The position numbers and the translations under genes were made by a program. Source: Chryseobacterium lacus (GTDB lineage Bacteria; Bacteroidota; Bacteroidia; Flavobacteriales; Weeksellaceae). From it: a stretch of DNA of 64,000 nucleotides. The DNA is taken from positions 62,001 through 126,000 of the forward strand of contig NZ_QPIE01000001.1 of assembly GCF_003336205.1 (NCBI RefSeq), read 5' to 3'. The first letter of the stretch is position 1; each line of letters begins with the position of its first letter. The notes beneath the pieces are model-generated. The model saw nothing but the letters and a program-made list of their open reading frames with translations. It did not search any database and had not been told where the DNA came from. Positions 60,253-64,000 of the stretch are shown here, one piece after another.

Positions 60253-60762
60253 CTATTTTATTCTCCAATTACTCAAAACTAAAGTTATTATTACATCATT
60301 CCACATTTCAAAATTCATTAGTTTTGGCTTGATAGGAATAATGCTTGTTTTTATCCAATCTTTATGTCCAACAATATACATCATTGCGTCATAATTCAGT
60401 TCTTTGTCAAAAGGATTTTTAACTTCTAACATCATTTGTTCGTGCTTTCTTCCGTCTGTTGTTTGGTAGAATTTTATCTCAATAGTTTTTTCAGGATTTA
60501 GATTTTCTTTTACAATCTTCATTGCCGTAATTTTATTTCCATCAGTTTCCGTTTCGATAAATAAATTTTCTCCTGGAAAAATTTGTAAAACACCTTCTTT
60601 TACAAAATATTTTGATTTTTGAACCTCTTGCTGATAGAATTGAACCGAATCAACAGGAATTTTTAGCGTAAATTCTTCTCGATATTCTTTTTCATTTTGT
60701 GCAAAAGAGAAAGTTGAAAAAAGACTGATTATGAATAAAAATAATATTTTAGATTTTGTCAT
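60253..60762 (-). CDS. Cargo 4: secreted hypothetical protein
   Basis: A 169-residue protein with signal peptide MTKSKILFLFIISLFSTFSFAQ. The mature part is beta-rich (EYREEFTLKIPVDSVQFYQQ, LQIFPGENLFIETETDGNKI) with no cysteine pattern or catalytic motif, and no family is recognised. A frame extension of 33 codons upstream runs into the dyad repeat and lacks a signal sequence. It is AT-rich and alone in its unit. Confidence 0.65.
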   Translation of the reverse strand: MTKSKILFLFIISLFSTFSFAQNEKEYREEFTLKIPVDSVQFYQQEVQKSKYFVKEGVLQIFPGENLFIETETDGNKITAMKIVKENLNPEKTIEIKFYQTTDGRKHEQMMLEVKNPFDKELNYDAMMYIVGHKDWIKTSIIPIKPKLMNFEMWNDVIITLVLSNWRIK

Positions 60763-60796
60763 TTTTGTTTTATGTATAGTGTTGGTTTGCAATGTC

Positions 60797-60929
60797 GTAT
60801 AACGTTTTGGGTATTGCCGAAGGCGAGGATTTTTAGCACTATCGCCCAATAGAAATATCACAGTTTAAATTTAGTAAAAAAGTACAATCGAAGCCGTTTA
60901 ACCCCGCTTTTGGCAATATCTTGTTGAAC
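60797..60929 (-). other. attC-like dyad repeat upstream of cargo 4
   Basis: GTATAAC (60797-60803) and GTTGAAC (60923-60929) bound a 133-base dyad: arm GGTATTGCCGAAGGCGAGG at 60810-60828 against CCCCGCTTTTGGCAATATC at 60902-60920. In gene orientation the bounds read GTTCAAC ... GTTATAC, only the first being canonical. The arms match those at 54141-54337 but the interior is different and shorter. Confidence 0.6.
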
Positions 60930-61066
60930 TAAACCTTAGGTAGCTTTCCCAATTGCATAAATCGGTTACTTTGTAAAGGTAATTAAAAAATCAATAGAAT
61001 GGCAACAAAAAAAAGAGTTCAGACGAGCTCAGAGAAAACAAAATCATCAATCAGGCAAAGCGCGAA

Positions 61067-62014
61067 GTGCCTGGTTTTACAGAACTTTTAGGCCGGTTTG
61101 AACGTACGGTTTCGGTGCTTGGAAGAAGCCAAAGTACGTTCAGTAATTACTCCAGACACGTGGCTGGGGTGTCGCTGCATTTCAGGAAAATCCCGACAGA
61201 ATTGGATCCTGAGCAAATCCACGATTACCTTTTTTACCTTCAGAAAAAATCAAAATCACCCTCGCAATCGTATTTTAAACACACGGTTTACGGATTTCGG
61301 TTTCTGTTGAAATCGGAAGGATTGAGCTACGATTTTCTAAGTCTTCCGGAAATTAAAAAAGAGAAAAAACTTCCTGTAGTGCTCAGTAAACAGGAGGTTT
61401 GGCAGCTGTTGTCCGGCTGTAAACTTTTAAAACATAAAATCTTAATCGGGTTGCTTTACGGCTGTGGATTGCGCTGTTTGGAAGTCAGAAATCTTCGTCT
61501 CTGTGATTTGGATTTTGACAGAAAACAGCTGAAAGTGGTTCAGGGAAAAGGCAAAAAAGACCGCTACTTACCACTTTCCGAACATTTGATTCGGGGTTTA
61601 AAAAAATACATTGAAGCGGAAAAACCGGAAGATTTTCTCTTTGGAGCACCCCGTGCAAATCGTGCGGGTGGAGAATTCGATTCAAGATATTCGCAACGCG
61701 ACGTACAATGGGCGGTGAAACAGGCTTCAAAAACGGCAAAAATAGGGAAAGAAGTGAGTGTTCATACGCTTCGCCACAGCTTTGCGACGCATCTTTTGGA
61801 GGATGGGATGAACATTGTGAGCGTCAAAAATCTCCTCGGCCACGAAAACATCGAAACTACCCTCGTTTACCTTCAAATCGCCCAACTTTCTACCCAAAAA
61901 ATATTCTCCCCACTGGATACTTTGTTTGAGGAATGTCGTCGAAAAAAGCTTCTTCGGGGAAAAGTTCAACCTGCATTTTATACAAAATTCCCTCTACCTC
62001 TTTTGGAAAACTGA
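61067..62014 (+). CDS. Tyrosine recombinase, intact copy
   Basis: A 315-residue tyrosine recombinase with all catalytic residues: Arg136 (YGCGLRCLEVRNL), Lys in QGKGKKDRYLPL, His233/Arg236 (SVHTLRHSFATHL), His259 (NLLGHENIETT), Tyr268 (TLVYLQIAQ). It belongs to the Bacteroidota recombinases often linked to IS91-type elements (GKGKKDRYLPLSEHLIRGLK, KIFSPLDTLF), not to IntI: the IntI extra helix before HTLRHSF is missing. The frame opens at GTG 61067, but an upstream ATG (60999) plus one extra A in its A8 run would give MATKKKSSDELRENKIINQA joined in frame, so slippage may make the true N-terminus. After LDTLF the last ~30 residues probably read into flanking DNA. Confidence 0.85.
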   Translation: MPGFTELLGRFERTVSVLGRSQSTFSNYSRHVAGVSLHFRKIPTELDPEQIHDYLFYLQKKSKSPSQSYFKHTVYGFRFLLKSEGLSYDFLSLPEIKKEKKLPVVLSKQEVWQLLSGCKLLKHKILIGLLYGCGLRCLEVRNLRLCDLDFDRKQLKVVQGKGKKDRYLPLSEHLIRGLKKYIEAEKPEDFLFGAPRANRAGGEFDSRYSQRDVQWAVKQASKTAKIGKEVSVHTLRHSFATHLLEDGMNIVSVKNLLGHENIETTLVYLQIAQLSTQKIFSPLDTLFEECRRKKLLRGKVQPAFYTKFPLPLLEN

Positions 62015-62183
62015 AAACCCCTTTTAAACTATCATTGAATATAAGATTAGTCATGAAACGGGCGCTCACAATTTCTGATGCTGCCAAAACATTTGGAAAT
62101 GTAAGGACAATTTGAGCATAAGAGGTTTTAACGAGAATCATGTTTATTTTCAGAAAGAGAATAACAGCGAGTACATTGAACAA
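61930..62183 (-). pseudogene. N-terminal remnant of an unknown gene at the right island edge
   Basis: A minus-strand frame from 62183 reads MFNVLAVILFLKINMILVKT, then SYAQIVLTFPNVLAASEIVS and ARFMTNLIFNDSLKGVFSFP, and continues to about FFDD where the recombinase 3' end begins. It has natural protein composition and I know no family. With the minus-strand remnant at 51955-52150 it could be the two ends of one gene split by the island. Confidence 0.45.
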
Positions 62184-62228
62184 ATTTTGCTGACCTGACC
62201 CTTAATTGTAACCACCCACAACCAAAAA

Positions 62229-62250
62229 AACCGTCCATGCGGACGGCCTT
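62229..62250 (-). terminator. Terminator of the hypothetical gene at 62272
   Basis: Perfect 6-bp stem CCGTCC/GGACGG (62231-62246) with loop ATGC, followed by seven T on the minus strand. Confidence 0.8.
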
Positions 62251-62271
62251 TTCTTTCTGCACGCAATATTC

Positions 62272-63027
62272 CTATTGCTGCAGATATCCAATGACACCTA
62301 AACCGTTGTACTGCTTATTCTTTAGCGGATATCGACCTCCGTTCATCTGCTGATAAAACTCCACCAGCAACAGATAAAAAACAGGATGTGGCCCGCTGGG
62401 AATAGACGGCACCGCCAGTTCCAGCTGCACAGATTCAATCTGCTTTTCAATGGTCTGCACGGCACTCTCCGTCAGTACATACCTCTCTTCCGCAAAGTCC
62501 ACCTGCACTGCGATCAGCTGCAGGTTCGCATCGGTAGAACTATCAGGAAAGTTTAAATGGCGCTTCGGAATAAAATCCGCATACTCCAAACTTCCTGTCG
62601 CAGGATCCAGCGCCTGCAGCTGCAAAAAAAGCGAGGCAACAGGTGCGCTGGCATTGAAATCAAAACCATTCAGTTGCTTGGGTCCGTCAGGTTTTGCAAT
62701 ACCGATAGCCACATTCCGGTTTCCCCTTGGCGATTCTGTATCCAGCGCTTTTATCAGATGCATCACCCGGTTCAGCCGGCTGCTGGTGTGGTGATCTTTT
62801 GCAAGATCTACCTTATCTGATACACTGCTCCGGAAAAGTTTCGCCATTTTCGCACAGTGCGAAAATTCTAAACCGTTCTCACGCGTTCGTTCAAATGCCG
62901 GATCCTTTGCAATCCGCTCTTTGCTCAAACTTCCCTTGGTGCGGATCATGGATCCGTCTTTTGTTTTGTAAAAGGTCATCCCTTTTAATGTACCCTCAAT
63001 ATTGAAGATACCATCGAATTTGGCCAT
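62272..63027 (-). CDS. Conserved hypothetical protein
   Basis: A 251-residue soluble protein without signal peptide. It opens MAKFDGIFNIEGTLKGMTFY, then KTKDGSMIRTKGSLSKERIA and AFERTRENGLEFSHCAKMA, a pattern I associate with a Flavobacteriia protein family of unknown function. The C-terminus (HPVFYLLLVEFYQQMNGGRY) ends NGLGVIGYLQQ. It has a promoter and terminator of its own, and it lies just outside the island. Confidence 0.7.
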   Translation of the reverse strand: MAKFDGIFNIEGTLKGMTFYKTKDGSMIRTKGSLSKERIAKDPAFERTRENGLEFSHCAKMAKLFRSSVSDKVDLAKDHHTSSRLNRVMHLIKALDTESPRGNRNVAIGIAKPDGPKQLNGFDFNASAPVASLFLQLQALDPATGSLEYADFIPKRHLNFPDSSTDANLQLIAVQVDFAEERYVLTESAVQTIEKQIESVQLELAVPSIPSGPHPVFYLLLVEFYQQMNGGRYPLKNKQYNGLGVIGYLQQ

Positions 63028-63122
63028 AATATTTTGTTTTGTAAAGCGTCCTTCCGAACAGGCCTATTCGTCTGGAAACACTTTGGATTAATAAAAAAAT
63101 TGATCTGTTCCGGAAACATTTA

Positions 63123-63153
63123 CAAAGATAAAAGCCCGTAAGTGACTGTACAA
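63123..63153 (-). promoter_or_regulatory. Promoter of the hypothetical gene (TTG-N20-TATCTTTG)
   Basis: On the minus strand TTG (63153-63151) and TATCTTTG (63130-63123) are 20 bases apart, matching the Bacteroidota pattern. About 95 bases of leader precede the ATG at 63027. Confidence 0.65.
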
Positions 63154-63357
63154 CAGGAGGGTTCCGGAATGACTGGATATGACCAAATTTGTCCTGTTAT
63201 TACGTATTTCTGTCCTGTTTTGACACCCTGCAAAACAAATTTTTGGAAATGATGAAAACGAAGTTCATTTCGTTTTAAAAAAATTCCATAAAAAACAGAG
63301 GTATTTGCATATCTATAATTTATTCCCGACTTTTATATCGAATTCAAAAATAATTTT
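63154..63357. other. Gene-free spacer before the beta-clamp-like gene
   Basis: Together with the promoter and leader just below it, this completes a ~330-base gene-free gap. It contains two copies of TGTCCTGTT about 20 bases apart near 63190-63225 and a stem AAAACGAA/TTCGTTTT near 63256-63276. I see no open frame, no clear promoter for the right-hand gene and no RNA family. Confidence 0.4.
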
Positions 63358-64000
63358 ATGAAATTCATTATTTCAAATGAAGAACTTCGGAAAGCACTGG
63401 AAACAGTCGGTAGTGTTTTCACAGCCTCACAACAGAAACCTATCTTATCTGCAGTTAATGGCTTTATTAAAGACAACAAAAACCAGTTTCGGGCGACTTC
63501 CGATGTAGAAAACTATGCTTCAGACCTTAAGGAACGCTGGGAAACTTATGAGGAAGTAATGGAAATCTTTATGGAGAAATATCCGTTGGGCGTCTTTGGA
63601 AATACGGTTTTCCCGGAGTGGGAATTGTATGAGAATAAAATACAGGAAGTGGTTAAAAAATTGCTGACAGAAGTTTTTGTACGAAACGAGAAACTGAATT
63701 TTAAAAAAATAATCGCAAAAATTCTAAAAGAGCAAAGATGGAAGCACTTTGCAGGCCTTCACTTCCTCTCCGTAATGAATCCGGATGCACATGAAAAAGC
63801 CGTTGAATTTTTGAATAAAATGATTCGTGCTTTTGAAGCACATTACATTGCCTTAGAAATTGAATCACACCTGAAACCTTATCTCACGGGAGTCTTACAG
63901 TTACTTTCATCCATGAAAACACAGGCGGGAGAAATATTGGAAACAATAAAAAACAAAAATATTCTGCGGCAGGAAAATCCAGAGCAGGAAGAAATTACAC
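63358..64000 (+). CDS. Chimeric protein with beta-clamp-like N-terminus (truncated by window)
   Basis: Open from ATG 63358 to the right edge (214+ codons). Residues 1-33, MKFIISNEELRKALETVGSV and FTASQQKPILSAV, closely resemble the start of the DNA polymerase III beta subunit, and the next ~20 (GFIKDNKNQFRATSDVENYA) still fit its first strands. From about residue 57 the sequence turns into a long helical region (KERWETYEEVMEIFMEKYPL, and LTEVFVRNEKLNFKKIIAKI), not found in the clamp as I know it. It may be a fusion of a dnaN 5' end to another gene, or a divergent paralogue. Confidence 0.55.
   Translation, partial: MKFIISNEELRKALETVGSVFTASQQKPILSAVNGFIKDNKNQFRATSDVENYASDLKERWETYEEVMEIFMEKYPLGVFGNTVFPEWELYENKIQEVVKKLLTEVFVRNEKLNFKKIIAKILKEQRWKHFAGLHFLSVMNPDAHEKAVEFLNKMIRAFEAHYIALEIESHLKPYLTGVLQLLSSMKTQAGEILETIKNKNILRQENPEQEEIT

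Noticed and set aside
61067-62014. Calling the recombinase an integron integrase (IntI)
   Set aside because: The extra helix that IntI carries before HTLRHSF is absent, and the C-terminal KIFSPLDTLF text fits the IS91-linked group instead.
63256-63276. AAAACGAA/TTCGTTTT as a terminator
   Set aside because: No T-run follows in either direction and no gene ends nearby.

Overview
The window looks like chromosome of a Flavobacteriia bacterium (Bacteroidota), most likely in the Chryseobacterium/Kaistella branch of the Weeksellaceae. This rests on a type IX secretion (T9SS) sorting domain, a PorP/SprF protein, paired M16 proteases, a fused OPRT-OMPDC (UMP synthase), and a recurring TAnnTTTG -7 promoter element with little Shine-Dalgarno signal. 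No rRNA, tRNA or CRISPR array was recognised. Assignments come from reading motifs in translated frames; no database was searched.

Bases 1-51964 are mostly ordinary core genome. In order: a menE-like ligase end, arfB, an outer-membrane barrel, a deoxyhypusine-synthase-like gene lacking the usual catalytic lysine, a pRiA4b ORF-3 pseudogene with an in-frame amber codon, a cold-shock-domain protein, an AAA ATPase, uvrC, hutH, an M16 protease pair, secG, a tight recR/glycosyltransferase/acyltransferase/epimerase/CgeB-like operon, pepD, a DsbA-like protein, two YceI proteins, a META-domain lipoprotein, a degenerate M1 peptidase fused to a barrel, a T9SS cargo protein, a very large outer-membrane protein, an M48 protease, a dus gene, an FNR/ferredoxin/deoC operon, pheS, an ABC ATPase, the UMP synthase, a serine hydrolase, murI, hemW, porP/sprF, rluD, a PASTA protein, ddl, coaD, a TRIC-family channel and an acyl-CoA carboxylase beta subunit.

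Bases about 52150-61930 form a mosaic accessory island and are the most interesting part. Four unrelated, AT-rich, single-gene units lie on the minus strand: an S41-type peptidase, two small membrane proteins and a secreted protein. Each unit has partly complementary ends and is followed, in gene orientation, by a hairpin of about 58 bp that ends in GTTGAAC. Between them lie three copies (one intact, two decayed) of a tyrosine recombinase, two near-identical IS110 copies and two identical IS1182 fragments. Two longer dyad repeats carry integron-like core sites (GTTCAAC with GTTAGGC, and GTTCAAC with GTTATAC). The whole resembles an integron cassette array, but the recombinase is not an IntI-type integrase. 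The two hairpin groups differ by compensatory base changes while keeping the same bulge, mismatch and loop. The island seems to interrupt one minus-strand gene whose possible halves lie at its two edges.

After the island come a conserved hypothetical gene (62272-63027) and, running off the right edge, an open frame whose first ~50 residues resemble the N-terminus of the DNA polymerase III beta clamp and then switch to an unrelated helical sequence.
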